Assembly (NCBI RefSeq): GCF_905397395.1
Contig: NZ_CAJPVH010000009.1
Span: 62,001 to 126,000, forward strand
DNA: 64,000 nucleotides
Reading direction: 5' to 3'
Source: Cupriavidus campinensis
GTDB lineage: Bacteria; Pseudomonadota; Gammaproteobacteria; Burkholderiales; Burkholderiaceae
Of the stretch, positions 8,359 through 17,444 are shown one piece after another. Position 1 is the stretch's first letter; every line of letters starts with the position of its first letter. Under the pieces are notes generated by a model. The model saw nothing but the letters and a program-made list of their open reading frames with translations. It was not told the DNA's origin and ran no database searches. A program made the position numbers and the translations under genes.

Positions 8359-9972
8359 ATGAGCCACCCACACTACACCGCTGTCGACGCCGCCACCCTG
8401 AAAGGCTGGCTGCACGATGCCGACGAAATCGCGCTGTTCGACGTGCGCGAACACGGCCAGTACGGCGAAGGCCATCCGTTCTACGCCGTGCCGCTGCCAT
8501 TCAGCCGTCTGGAACTCGATGTCGGACGCCTGGCGCCGCGCACCGACGCGCGCATCGTGCTGGCCGACAATGGCGACGGCGTGGCGCAAGCCGCCGCCAA
8601 CGCGCTGGCACGGCTCGGCTACACCCAGCTGTTCGTGCTCGACGGTGGCATGCCGGCGTGGCAGGCCGCCGGCTACACCCTGTTCGCCGGGGTCAACCTG
8701 CCCTCGAAGACGTTCGGCGAACTGGCCGAGCATCACTACGGCACGCCGCGCGTCTCGGCGGCGGAACTTGCCGCGATGCAGGCTGGCCCGAACGCTCCGG
8801 TCGTGCTCGATGGCCGCCCGATCAGCGAATTCCGCAAGATGAACATCCCGGGGGCCATCTGCTGCCCCAATGGCGAGCTGGCCTATCGCCTGCGCGACCT
8901 GGTGCCCGACCCCACCACGCCGATCGTCATCAATTGCGCGGGCCGCACGCGCAGCATCATCGGCGCGCAGTCGCTGATCAACGTCGGCGTCAGCAATCCG
9001 GTCTACGCGCTGGAGAACGGCACGCAGGGCTGGTATCTGAATGACTTCACGCTCGAACACGGCGGTACGGCGCGTTATCCGGACAACGCCTCGCCACGCG
9101 ATCTGGACGCCGCGCGCCATGCCGCACAGGCACTGGCAACGCGCTTCAAGGTGCCACACGTCACCGCGGCGCAGGCCGTCGCCTGGCTGGCGGACCCGGC
9201 GCGCACCACCTATCTGTGCGACGTGCGCACGGCCGAGGAATTCGCTGGCCAGACCCTGCCCGGCGCACAGCACACCCCGGGCGGTCAGCTGATGCAGGCC
9301 ACTGACCAGTACATCGGCGTACGCCGGGCGCGACTGGTGCTGTTCGACGCCGAGGGCGTCCGTGCCACGGTGGTGGCGAGCTGGCTGCGCCAGATGGGCC
9401 ACGACGCCGTGGTCCTCGACGGCGGACTGCAGGCCGGGCTGGCAGCGGGCGTCAAGGCTGCACCAGGGCCCGCGCATGGCGCCATCGCCTCGGAGACCGT
9501 CAGCGTCGCGGCACTGGCTGCCGGTCTCGCGGGCCGGTCGATGCTCGCCGTCGATCTGCGCGCCAGCATGAGCTTCCGCGCCGGCCATATCGCCGGTAGC
9601 CAATGGACCACGCGCGCGCGACTGGCGAGCGACCTGCATGGCGTGCCGCACGACACCACGCTCGTGCTCGTTGGCGATGCCGAGGGCGCAGATCCGGCCG
9701 ATATCGCCGTGCGCGACCTGCATGCGCTCGGCTATTCCGATGTGCGGCGCCTGCAAGGCGGCGTGACCGCATGGCGTGACGCCGGCCTGCCGATTCACCA
9801 AGGCGCCGACACCCTGCCCGATGCGCGCTGCATCGACTACCTGTTCTTTGTGCATGACCGCCACGACGGCAACAAGGCCGCCGCACGCCAGTACCTGGCG
9901 TGGGAAACGGGCCTGATCGCCCAGCTGGACGCGCAGGAACTGGCCACGTTCCATTTCCCGCCCATCGACTGA
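8359..9972 (+). CDS. Four-domain rhodanese (sulfurtransferase-like) protein
   Basis: A 537-residue protein made of four rhodanese-like repeats at roughly residues 1-115, 130-235, 265-370 and 385-490, each showing an [L/V]xDVR or related strand and an LDGG-type or LQGGVTAW C-terminal motif. Only the second has an active-site cysteine, in NCAGRTRS (Cys about 193). In the other three the loop reads LADNGDG, LFDAEGV and LVGDAEG, with acidic residues in place of Cys. One catalytic and three non-catalytic domains are therefore likely. It presumably moves sulfane sulfur generated by the surrounding enzymes; cytoplasmic, no signal peptide. A 69-bp spacer separates it from the receptor gene. Confidence 0.88.
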   Translation: MSHPHYTAVDAATLKGWLHDADEIALFDVREHGQYGEGHPFYAVPLPFSRLELDVGRLAPRTDARIVLADNGDGVAQAAANALARLGYTQLFVLDGGMPAWQAAGYTLFAGVNLPSKTFGELAEHHYGTPRVSAAELAAMQAGPNAPVVLDGRPISEFRKMNIPGAICCPNGELAYRLRDLVPDPTTPIVINCAGRTRSIIGAQSLINVGVSNPVYALENGTQGWYLNDFTLEHGGTARYPDNASPRDLDAARHAAQALATRFKVPHVTAAQAVAWLADPARTTYLCDVRTAEEFAGQTLPGAQHTPGGQLMQATDQYIGVRRARLVLFDAEGVRATVVASWLRQMGHDAVVLDGGLQAGLAAGVKAAPGPAHGAIASETVSVAALAAGLAGRSMLAVDLRASMSFRAGHIAGSQWTTRARLASDLHGVPHDTTLVLVGDAEGADPADIAVRDLHALGYSDVRRLQGGVTAWRDAGLPIHQGADTLPDARCIDYLFFVHDRHDGNKAAARQYLAWETGLIAQLDAQELATFHFPPID

Positions 9973-10032
9973 TTTCGCCTCACCCCCTGCATCGCCACCC
10001 TAAACCTGCCATAGAAGAACGAGGTCCGCCCC

Positions 10033-11046
10033 ATGTCACGCCCGATGTCATCCCGTCTTTCGCAGTACCTGGTTGCAGCACTCGCCGTCACCACCGCTGT
10101 GGCGACCAACCTTGCGGCGGCCCAGCAGCCGCTGGCACCGGTGAATGGCTTCCCGACGCAGCCGCTGCGCATCGTGTCGCCCTTCCCCGCCGGCGGCGGC
10201 AACGACGCCGTTTCGCGCGTGGTGGCCACGCGCCTCTCGCAGGTGCTGGGCCAGAGCGCCGTCACCGACAACCGTGGCGGCGCGGGGGGCAACATCGGCA
10301 CGCGCTATGTGGCGGAAGCGAAGGCGGACGGCTACACGGTGCTGACGTCACAGGTGTCGATCATGGCGGTCAACCCGACGCTCTACCGCTCGCCCGGCTT
10401 CGACCCCATCAAGCAGTTCATCCCGGTCACGCAGATCAACGCCGCGCCGCTGGCCATCGTGGTATCGGCCAACGCCCCGTGGAAGACCTTCTAGGAACTG
10501 GCCACCCAGGCCAAGGCACAGCCGCAGAAGATCACCTACGCCACGCCCGGCAACGGCACGCTGTCGCATCTGGTGGGCGTGGTGCTGGACAAGGACAGCA
10601 ATGTCTCGCTGCAGCATGTGCCCTACAAGGGCGCGGGGCCGGCCATCAACGACCTGCTTGGCGGACAGGTGGATGTGCTGATCACCTCGACGTCCTCGGT
10701 GGCGGGATTCATCCAGACCGGCCGCATGCGGGCATTGGCCGTCACCAGCCCGCGCCGTCTCGGGGTGTTCACCAAGGTGCCGACGCTTGAAGATCTGGGC
10801 TATCGCAATGCACGCTTCGAGGACTGGTACGGCTTCTTCGTACCGGCTGGTACGTCTCCGGAACGCGTGGCGCTGTTGAATCGCGCCATCGTGCAGGTGC
10901 TGCAGATGCCGGACGTGGTCAAGACGATCAACGAAGGCGGCAGCGACGTCGTGGCCAACACGCCGGAGGCATTCGCGGCGCAGCTGAAGCAGGACATCTC
11001 GCGCTGGTCACAGATCGTCAAGCTCTCCGGCGCGCACGTCGACTGA
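10033..11046 (+). pseudogene. Bug/TctC receptor gene interrupted by an in-frame amber codon
   Basis: The reading frame from ATG 10033 encodes a signal peptide and the first half of a Bug receptor (PLRIVSPFPAGGGND, TDNRGGAGG), stops at TAG 10492-10494 within PWKTF-stop-ELATQAK, and continues in the same frame with normal family sequence (LQHVPYKGAG, LAVTSPRRLG) to 11046. The total of 338 codons is the usual length, so a single base change, for example CAG to TAG, explains it. GAGG precedes the start. Both halves look unmutated otherwise, so the change is recent, a sequencing error, or tolerated by readthrough. A second intact receptor lies in the same operon at 13437. Confidence 0.88.
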
Positions 11047-11121
11047 TCCACGCTCCGGCACTCACGCAACAGGACACCACAGGGCACAACAGGGCACGGT
11101 CCTTGCGACGCCCGTACAACC

Positions 11122-12369
11122 ATGAGCCATCCCCACAGGCCAACCATGACGTCATCGCTCCCTACCCGCCTTGCACATGCCGGACGCACGCATGCCGTGC
11201 AAGGCGGCCAGCCCGTGAACCCGCCTGTGGTGCGCGCCAGCACCGTCCTGTTCGAATCCGTGGCCCAGCAACGCGAAATGCGTGCGCGCCGCGACACCGA
11301 GCGGCTATTCACCTACGGCGCGCGCGGCAATCCGACCAACTTCGCGCTGGAAGACATGGTGACCATGCTCGAAGGCGGCTATCGCACGCGGCTGTTTCCC
11401 TCGGGACTGGCCGCTGCCGCGATGACGATCCTCGCCTATGTGCGGCCGGGGCAGCACGTGCTGCTGCCCGACTGCGTCTACGAGCCCGTCCGCAACCTGG
11501 CCAACGGCTTCCTGCGCCAGCACGGCATCGCCACCGACTTCTACGCGGCGGATGGATCCGATCTCGACGCGAAGCTGCGGCCCGAGACGCGACTGGTCTA
11601 TGTGGAAGCGCCCGGCTCGCTGGTCTACGAGATGTGCGACCTGCCCGCGCTGGCCGCCCGCGCCCATGCCCATGGCGCGCTGGTTGCGGCGGACAACACC
11701 TGGGGCTCGGGCCTGCTCTACCGGCCACTGGAACTGGGTGCCGATATCTCGCTGATGGCTGCCACCAAGTATCTCGGCGGTCATTCCGATGTGATGATGG
11801 GCACCGTCTGCACCACCGAGGCGGCGTGGCCGGCACTGGCGACAATGGCTGACGCGTTCGGCATGACGGTGAGCCCGGACGACGCATATCTGGTGCAGCG
11901 CGGTATCCGCTCGCTTGGCGCCCGTCTGGCGCAGCATCAGCAGAATGCACTGACGGTGGCACTTTGGCTGCTCGATCGCCCCGAAGTGGCCGACGTCTTC
12001 TGCCCTGCCCTGCCGCAGGATCCCAACCATGCCCTGTGGCAACGCGACTGCCACGGCACCAATGGTCTGCTGTCATTCACCTTGCGCTCGCAGGCACCGG
12101 TGGCGCCGGAGCGGTTCGTCGACAGTCTCACGCTGTTCGGCATCGGCGCCTCGTGGGGCGGTTTCGAGAGCCTCGCCGTGCTGGCCGACATGCGCCGCGC
12201 GCGCAGCGTCACCGACTGGGCCGCCCATGGCACCGTGATCCGCCTGCACATCGGCCTGGAAGGCGTGTCCGACCTGCTGGCGGACCTCGACCAGGCCTTC
12301 GCCGCCATTGCCGATATTGCCGATATTGCCCTCACACCTCAGGAGTCTTCCCATGCCCATCATCGGTGA
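11122..12369 (+). CDS. Cystathionine beta-lyase-like PLP enzyme (Cys/Met metabolism family)
   Basis: A 415-residue fold-type I PLP enzyme. NPPVVRASTVLFES and YGARGNPTN are family blocks, VAADNTWGSGLL carries the PLP-contacting Asp, and LMAATKYLGGHSD contains the Schiff-base lysine (about residue 216). Enzymes of this group cleave a C-S bond by beta-elimination, giving a thiol, pyruvate and ammonia. ATG 11122 and ATG 11146 are both possible starts. Its 3' end overlaps the deacylase gene by 17 bp. In this operon it would release the thiol that the cupin could oxidise (inference). Confidence 0.9.
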   Translation: MSHPHRPTMTSSLPTRLAHAGRTHAVQGGQPVNPPVVRASTVLFESVAQQREMRARRDTERLFTYGARGNPTNFALEDMVTMLEGGYRTRLFPSGLAAAAMTILAYVRPGQHVLLPDCVYEPVRNLANGFLRQHGIATDFYAADGSDLDAKLRPETRLVYVEAPGSLVYEMCDLPALAARAHAHGALVAADNTWGSGLLYRPLELGADISLMAATKYLGGHSDVMMGTVCTTEAAWPALATMADAFGMTVSPDDAYLVQRGIRSLGARLAQHQQNALTVALWLLDRPEVADVFCPALPQDPNHALWQRDCHGTNGLLSFTLRSQAPVAPERFVDSLTLFGIGASWGGFESLAVLADMRRARSVTDWAAHGTVIRLHIGLEGVSDLLADLDQAFAAIADIADIALTPQESSHAHHR

Positions 12370-13378
12370 CTGGCTGCGCCAGCAATCCGGCCCTGCCCGC
12401 ACCAGCGGGCAACTTCCCGTTGGCTCGATGGCCTCCGGGATGTCCGTCACGCTGCCCTATGTCGCGGTGCGCGGCGCACAGCCGGGCCGCACGCTGTGGC
12501 TGCACGGCCAGGTTCATGGCGATGAAATCAACGGCATGGTGGCCGCGCTGCGCTTCGCGCGCAGCCTAGATCCCGCCACCCTGCGCGGCAATGTCGTGGT
12601 GACGCCCACGGGCAATCCGCAGGCGCTCGACGCGCGCCGCAAGCGCAATCCCTACGACGAACTCGACCTCGACCAGACCTATCCGGGCAACGCCGGCGGA
12701 CTCGTGTCCGAGCGCCTCGCCCATGCACTGATGGCCGAGATACGCGGCGTGGCGGACGTGCTGATCAACCTGCATACGATGAACCCGCTGTTCGACGCAC
12801 GGCCCTACACGGTCTACAAGGTGCACCCGGACAGCCGCGTCACCGAGGCCGATGTACTGGCGGCGATGGCACCGTTTCATCCGCATGTCGCCTGCCAGCA
12901 GGACGTGGGCGGCAAGGGCGAACTCCCCGGCAATATCGCCGGCGCGCTCGACTACCAGTGCCTGGCCGCCGGCATCTGCGCGTTCATGCTCGAACTGGGC
13001 AGCGGCAGCCGCTTCGAGGCCGACAACATCGACGTGGCGGAAACCGGCTTCCACACGCTGGCCGTGCAGATGGGCATGCTCGATGCCACGCCGGCCAGAC
13101 CGGCCAGGCCGGCCGCCACCAGCCTGCGGCGCGTCAGGCGGCGCGGCTGGATCACGGCCGACGAAGGCGGCCTGTTCCTCCCGGCTGCGCGTGCGGGCGA
13201 TCTGGTGCCGGAAGGCGCGTCGATTGGCGACACGCTGAAGCTCGACGCATCGCTCACGCCCGTCAAGCCCCTGTCACGCGATGGCGTGCTGATCGGCCTG
13301 CGCAGCGATCCCGTCGTGCACACCGGCGAACGCCTGGCGTTCGTGGCCTGGGAATGGGACACGGTGTCCGTCCCCTGA
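12353..13378 (+). CDS. Succinylglutamate desuccinylase/aspartoacylase-type zinc deacylase
   Basis: A 341-residue M14-like metallo-amidohydrolase of the AstE/AspA group. The zinc site is LHGQVHGDE (His and Glu) and LINLHT (second His) near residue 140; LELGSG near 222 fits the general-base region. AGGAG lies nine bases before ATG 12353. It overlaps the C-S lyase gene by 17 bp, so the two are co-translated. Family members remove an N-acyl group from an amino acid, so here it may deacylate an N-acylated sulfur amino acid before cleavage by the lyase; the acyl group is not identifiable. Confidence 0.85.
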   Translation: MPIIGDWLRQQSGPARTSGQLPVGSMASGMSVTLPYVAVRGAQPGRTLWLHGQVHGDEINGMVAALRFARSLDPATLRGNVVVTPTGNPQALDARRKRNPYDELDLDQTYPGNAGGLVSERLAHALMAEIRGVADVLINLHTMNPLFDARPYTVYKVHPDSRVTEADVLAAMAPFHPHVACQQDVGGKGELPGNIAGALDYQCLAAGICAFMLELGSGSRFEADNIDVAETGFHTLAVQMGMLDATPARPARPAATSLRRVRRRGWITADEGGLFLPAARAGDLVPEGASIGDTLKLDASLTPVKPLSRDGVLIGLRSDPVVHTGERLAFVAWEWDTVSVP

Positions 13379-13436
13379 TCCTGCCGCGCCCCCCATGTGG
13401 CGAAGTGAAATTTGACTGTTCCATCGGAGTTTGATC

Positions 13437-14405
13437 ATGTTTGCTCGCGCGATGCGCATCCTCTTTCCCCTCCTTGCCGCCGCCGCGCCGCTCGCCACGC
13501 ATGCGGCCTGGCCCGAAGCCTCCAAGCCCATCCGCGTCGTCGTGGGCTTCCCGCCGGGCGGCGGCGCCGATGCACTCGCGCGCGCCGTTGCGCCCGCGCT
13601 GTCGGAGCAGTTGAAGGCCAATGTCATCATCGACAACCGTCCCGGCGCGGGCGGACTGATCGCCACGGATATGGTCGCGAAGTCCGCGCCGGACGGCTAC
13701 ACGCTTTACGTCGCCACGCCGGGCTCGTTCACGATCTGGCCGAACCTGCGCAAGCTGAACTACGACCCGCAGAAGGACTTCGCGCCGATCAGCGTGCTGG
13801 TCACCATGCCCAATGTGCTGGTGACGGGCGCCGACGCGCCATACAAGGACGTGCAAGGCATGCTCGCAGCCCTGCGCAGCGCCAATGGCAAGTTCTCCTA
13901 CGCATCGGGCGGCAACGGCACCATCGGCCAGATCGCCGCCGAGCAGTTCAAGATGCTGACCGGGCTGCAGATGCAGCATGTGCCGTACAAGGGCACCACG
14001 CCTGCGCTGACCGATGTGATGGGTGGCATCGTGCCGATCACGTTCTCGGATCCCTCGGCGAAGCCGCTGATCGCATCGGGCAAGCTCCGTGCGCTGGCCG
14101 TGACCACCGCCACGCGCTCGCCGCAGTTCCCCGGTGTGCCGACCGTCGCGGAGTCGGGGGTTCCCGGCTATGACGTCACCAACTGGTACGGGATGGTGGC
14201 GCCCGCCGGCACGCCGGCCGAGGTTATCGCGCAGCTGAACAAGGCACTCGTGAAAGTGATGGCAGACCCCGATATCCGACAGCGTCTGGCGGTCTCGGGC
14301 ATGGACGCCACGTCCAACACGCCGCAGCAATTCGCCAAGCTGCTGAGTACGGAGCGCGCCAAATGGGGCGACCTGATCCGCAAGGCCGGCATCCAGGGCG
14401 ATTGA
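13437..14405 (+). CDS. Bug/TctC family periplasmic receptor
   Basis: A 322-residue receptor with signal peptide ending near THAAW and all family blocks: KPIRVVVGFPPGGGAD, NVIIDNRPGAGG, HVPYKGTTPAL, RALAVTTATRS. GGAG lies seven bases before ATG 13437, so that start is preferred over the TTG at 13431. It is the only intact receptor in this operon and may do the work of the amber-interrupted copy. No TctA/TctB transport genes are in view. Confidence 0.92.
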   Translation: MFARAMRILFPLLAAAAPLATHAAWPEASKPIRVVVGFPPGGGADALARAVAPALSEQLKANVIIDNRPGAGGLIATDMVAKSAPDGYTLYVATPGSFTIWPNLRKLNYDPQKDFAPISVLVTMPNVLVTGADAPYKDVQGMLAALRSANGKFSYASGGNGTIGQIAAEQFKMLTGLQMQHVPYKGTTPALTDVMGGIVPITFSDPSAKPLIASGKLRALAVTTATRSPQFPGVPTVAESGVPGYDVTNWYGMVAPAGTPAEVIAQLNKALVKVMADPDIRQRLAVSGMDATSNTPQQFAKLLSTERAKWGDLIRKAGIQGD

Positions 14406-14409
14406 GATC

Positions 14410-16656
14410 GTGACTATTCGCCGCTATCCGCAACTGGCGCATTGGGGCGCCTTTACGGCAGTCGTGGATGACGGCCGGCTCGTCCGCTGCGAACCTTTCG
14501 CCGCGGACCCCAACCCCTCGCCGCTGCTCGAATCGATCGCGCCGATGGTCTACTCGCCCACCCGGATTCGTACGCCGATGGTGCGGCGCGGCTGGCTCGA
14601 CAAGCGCGAGGCGGCCGATGGCCATGCACGCGGACGCGATGATTTTGTCGAAGTGTCGTGGGACGTGGCGCTCGATCTCGTCGCCAGCGAGATCACGCGG
14701 GTACGTGACGCCCATGGCCCGTCCGGCGTGTTCGGAGGATCGTACGGCTGGTCCTCGGCAGGCCGGCTTCACCATGCGCGTTCACTGATCCGCCGCTTTC
14801 ATTTCAGCGGCGGCGGCTGCGTCGATCAGGTCGGCAACTACAGCTGGGGCACGGCGCAGTTCCTGTTGCCCCATGTGATTGGCACCGACCGTCCGTTGAC
14901 CGGCCGCGTGACCGCGTGGCCCAGCCTGATCGCGAACACCGAGATCTTCATCGCCTTTGGCGGACTGGCACTCAAGAACGGTCAGGTCTCCTCCGGCGGC
15001 GCGGCCGAGCATACGCAGGAAGGCTGGCTGCGCAAGCTGGCCGCCAGTGGCGCCACGGTCATCAATATCAGTCCAACCCGCGACGACTGCCCCGACTTTC
15101 TCGGTGCCGAGTGGATTCCGATTCGACCGAACACCGACGTGGCGTTGATGCTCGCGCTGGCCTACGCCCTGCGCCGCGCCGATGCGCACGACAAGGCGTT
15201 CCTGCAGACGCACTGCAGCGGCTGGGCCGAACTGGAAGCCTATCTGCTCGGACACAGCGACGGCACGCCAAAGACACCCGCCTGGGCCGCCGCCATCACC
15301 GGCATCCGCGCGGTCCGCATCGAACAGCTCGCCACGCAGCTCGCCGGTAAACGTAGCTACATCACCTGCAGCTTTGCCGTGCAGCGCCAGCATCGCGGCG
15401 AGCAGCCGTACTGGATGGCCATTGCGCTTGCCGCCATGCTCGGCCAGATCGGCCTGCCCGGCGGCGGGTTCGGCTTTGGCCATGGGTCGATGAACGGCGT
15501 CGGCAATCCGCGTGTGGCTACGCCGGGGCCGGAGATGCCGGTCGGGCGCAACCCCGCCGGACTGGACATTCCCTGCGCGCGGCTCTCGGACATGCTGCTT
15601 CATCCGGGCACCCCTTATCGCTTCCGTGGCGAAACCCGCCACTATCCGGACGTGAAGCTGATTCACTGGGCCGGCGGCAATCCGTTTCATCATCACCAGC
15701 AACTGTCGCGGCTGCGTGAGGCGTGGGCGCGGCCACAGACCGTCATCGTCCAGGACATCTACTGGACCGCCACGGCGCGCCATGCCGACATCGTGCTCCC
15801 CGTCACCACGGCGCTGGAGCGCAACGATATTGGCGGATCGTCGCGCGACCGCTACGTGCTGGCGATGCATCAGGCCATTGCGCCGCTGCATCAGGCGCGC
15901 AGCGATCTCGATATCTTTACCGATCTGTCGGAAAGGCTGGGGTACCGCGAGGCCTTTACCGAGAACCGCGACGAGAGGGGTTGGCTCGCTGCCATCTACG
16001 CGCGATGCCGCGACGCGCAAGCGCGTGCCGGCATCGAACTCCCGGCGTTCGAGGAATTTTGGCGAACCGGCTACGTCGCGCTGCCGCCACCGACGGAGGA
16101 CTTCGTGCTGTTCGATGATTTCCGTCACGACCCTGCCGCGCATCCTCTGCGCACGCCGAGCGGACGCATCGAACTCGCCAGCCCGACCCTCGGGACCCTA
16201 TCGGAAGATTGCGGCACGCATCCCAACTGGCACCCCCCGGTGGAATGGCTTGGCGCCCCGGCGGCAGAGACGTATCCGCTGCATCTCGTGTCCGTTCAGC
16301 CCGCCGATCGGCTGCACAGTCAGCTCGACCCCGCCCCGCTGGCGCAGGCGGGCAAGATCGCCGGGACGGAGCGGTTTACGCTCCATCCCGAGGATGCCGT
16401 GGCGCGCGGCCTGCATCCCGGCATGCGGGTGCGGGTGCACAACGCGCGGGGCGCGCTTTCCGCCGGACTGGCGACCAGCGACGGCGTGGCGCGCGGCGTG
16501 GCCGTCATGGCCACCGGCGCCTGGTACGACCCCGATGCGGATGGCGTGGACCGTGCAGGCGCCGCGAATACGCTCACGCTGGACATCGGCACGTCAGACC
16601 TGACGCAGGGCCCCAATGCCATGAGCTGTCTGGTAGACGTGTCGCCCGATGCCTGA
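14410..16656 (+). CDS. Cytoplasmic molybdopterin S-/N-oxide reductase, BisC-like
   Basis: A 748-residue molybdenum oxidoreductase of the DMSO-reductase family. The Mo-ligand region GGSYGWSSAG at residues about 110-118 supplies a serine ligand (115 or 116), as in biotin sulfoxide, DMSO and TMAO reductases. There is no N-terminal Fe-S cysteine cluster and no Tat signal, which matches the soluble BisC type. C-terminal molybdopterin-binding blocks (HPEDAVARGLHPGMRVRVHN) are present. Start GTG 14410 follows the receptor stop by four bases. In this operon it probably reduces a sulfoxide of the imported compound; methionine or biotin sulfoxide are alternatives. Confidence 0.88.
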   Translation: MTIRRYPQLAHWGAFTAVVDDGRLVRCEPFAADPNPSPLLESIAPMVYSPTRIRTPMVRRGWLDKREAADGHARGRDDFVEVSWDVALDLVASEITRVRDAHGPSGVFGGSYGWSSAGRLHHARSLIRRFHFSGGGCVDQVGNYSWGTAQFLLPHVIGTDRPLTGRVTAWPSLIANTEIFIAFGGLALKNGQVSSGGAAEHTQEGWLRKLAASGATVINISPTRDDCPDFLGAEWIPIRPNTDVALMLALAYALRRADAHDKAFLQTHCSGWAELEAYLLGHSDGTPKTPAWAAAITGIRAVRIEQLATQLAGKRSYITCSFAVQRQHRGEQPYWMAIALAAMLGQIGLPGGGFGFGHGSMNGVGNPRVATPGPEMPVGRNPAGLDIPCARLSDMLLHPGTPYRFRGETRHYPDVKLIHWAGGNPFHHHQQLSRLREAWARPQTVIVQDIYWTATARHADIVLPVTTALERNDIGGSSRDRYVLAMHQAIAPLHQARSDLDIFTDLSERLGYREAFTENRDERGWLAAIYARCRDAQARAGIELPAFEEFWRTGYVALPPPTEDFVLFDDFRHDPAAHPLRTPSGRIELASPTLGTLSEDCGTHPNWHPPVEWLGAPAAETYPLHLVSVQPADRLHSQLDPAPLAQAGKIAGTERFTLHPEDAVARGLHPGMRVRVHNARGALSAGLATSDGVARGVAVMATGAWYDPDADGVDRAGAANTLTLDIGTSDLTQGPNAMSCLVDVSPDA

Positions 16657-16677
16657 AGCCGGGGCGCCAACAGGGGA

Positions 16678-17433
16678 TTAGCCGCCCTGCCCCAGCAGCC
16701 GCGCCAGCGTCGGCGGCAGGCCCGCGTTGGGCTTTTTCGGCGGCCGTGCGAAGCTGCCTTCGCGCGCGCTGCCGGCCTGCAGCGCCACCAACGCCACCAA
16801 CGACTCGCAGTGCCGCACGGCGCTGCTGACGCCATCCACCACGGGCACCGGGATCTTTCCCTTGAGCGAGCGCGCCAGCCCGGCCAGCGGCGCGCCGGCC
16901 ACGATGATCACATCGGCGCCATCCTCGCGCACGGCCTGCAGGCTCATGGCCTCCAGCCGCTCCGCATGGTCCTCCTGCACGCTGCCAATGTCGCGCAGCG
17001 GCGATTGCAGCGAGCGGATGCTGGCCAGGCGCGACGTCAGGCCATTGGCAGCCACGCATTCGCGATACCACGCCTCAATGCGATGCGAGATCGCAATGAT
17101 CGAGAAGCGCTGGCCCAGCAGGCAGGCACTGGCCAGCGCGGCTTCGGTCATGCCGACGACCGGCACATCGAACAGCTCCTTCAGACCGGCCAGGCCCGGA
17201 TCGCCGAATGCGGCGACCACCAGCCCGTCAAACTGGCCGGCGTGCTCGGCCGCCGCGCATGCAGTGGCATAGCCACCCACCAGCGCCTCGAAGCGCGTTT
17301 CGATATAGGCCACGCCAAACGCCGCGGTGGCCATCGTGATGCGGGTGTTCGGTGCGGCGGTGCGCTGCGCCTCCGCGTGGATCAGGTCGGTGACCGACGC
17401 GCTGATATTGGGATTGACGATCAACAGGTTCAT
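16678..17433 (-). CDS. Asp/Glu/hydantoin racemase-fold protein lacking the usual cysteines
   Basis: A 251-residue protein of the Asp/Glu/hydantoin racemase superfamily: MNLLIVNPNISASVTD, FGVAYIETR, VVGMTEAAL. Known hydantoin racemases use two cysteines as acid and base. Here the first site reads VVAAFGDPG and the second IIVAGAPLAG, with Ala where Cys is expected; the one cysteine near a conserved block is in WYREC. It lies 11 bp after the hydantoinase, so a role with hydantoin-like substrates is likely, but racemase chemistry is doubtful. It converges with the BisC-like gene. Confidence 0.82.
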   Translation of the reverse strand: MNLLIVNPNISASVTDLIHAEAQRTAAPNTRITMATAAFGVAYIETRFEALVGGYATACAAAEHAGQFDGLVVAAFGDPGLAGLKELFDVPVVGMTEAALASACLLGQRFSIIAISHRIEAWYRECVAANGLTSRLASIRSLQSPLRDIGSVQEDHAERLEAMSLQAVREDGADVIIVAGAPLAGLARSLKGKIPVPVVDGVSSAVRHCESLVALVALQAGSAREGSFARPPKKPNAGLPPTLARLLGQGG

Positions 17434-17444
17434 GGTTTGCGCCC

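Noticed and set aside
8206-9954. 582-codon minus-strand open frame opposite the rhodanese gene
   Set aside because: No domain pattern and shadow-like composition; the rhodanese repeats on the plus strand are unmistakable.
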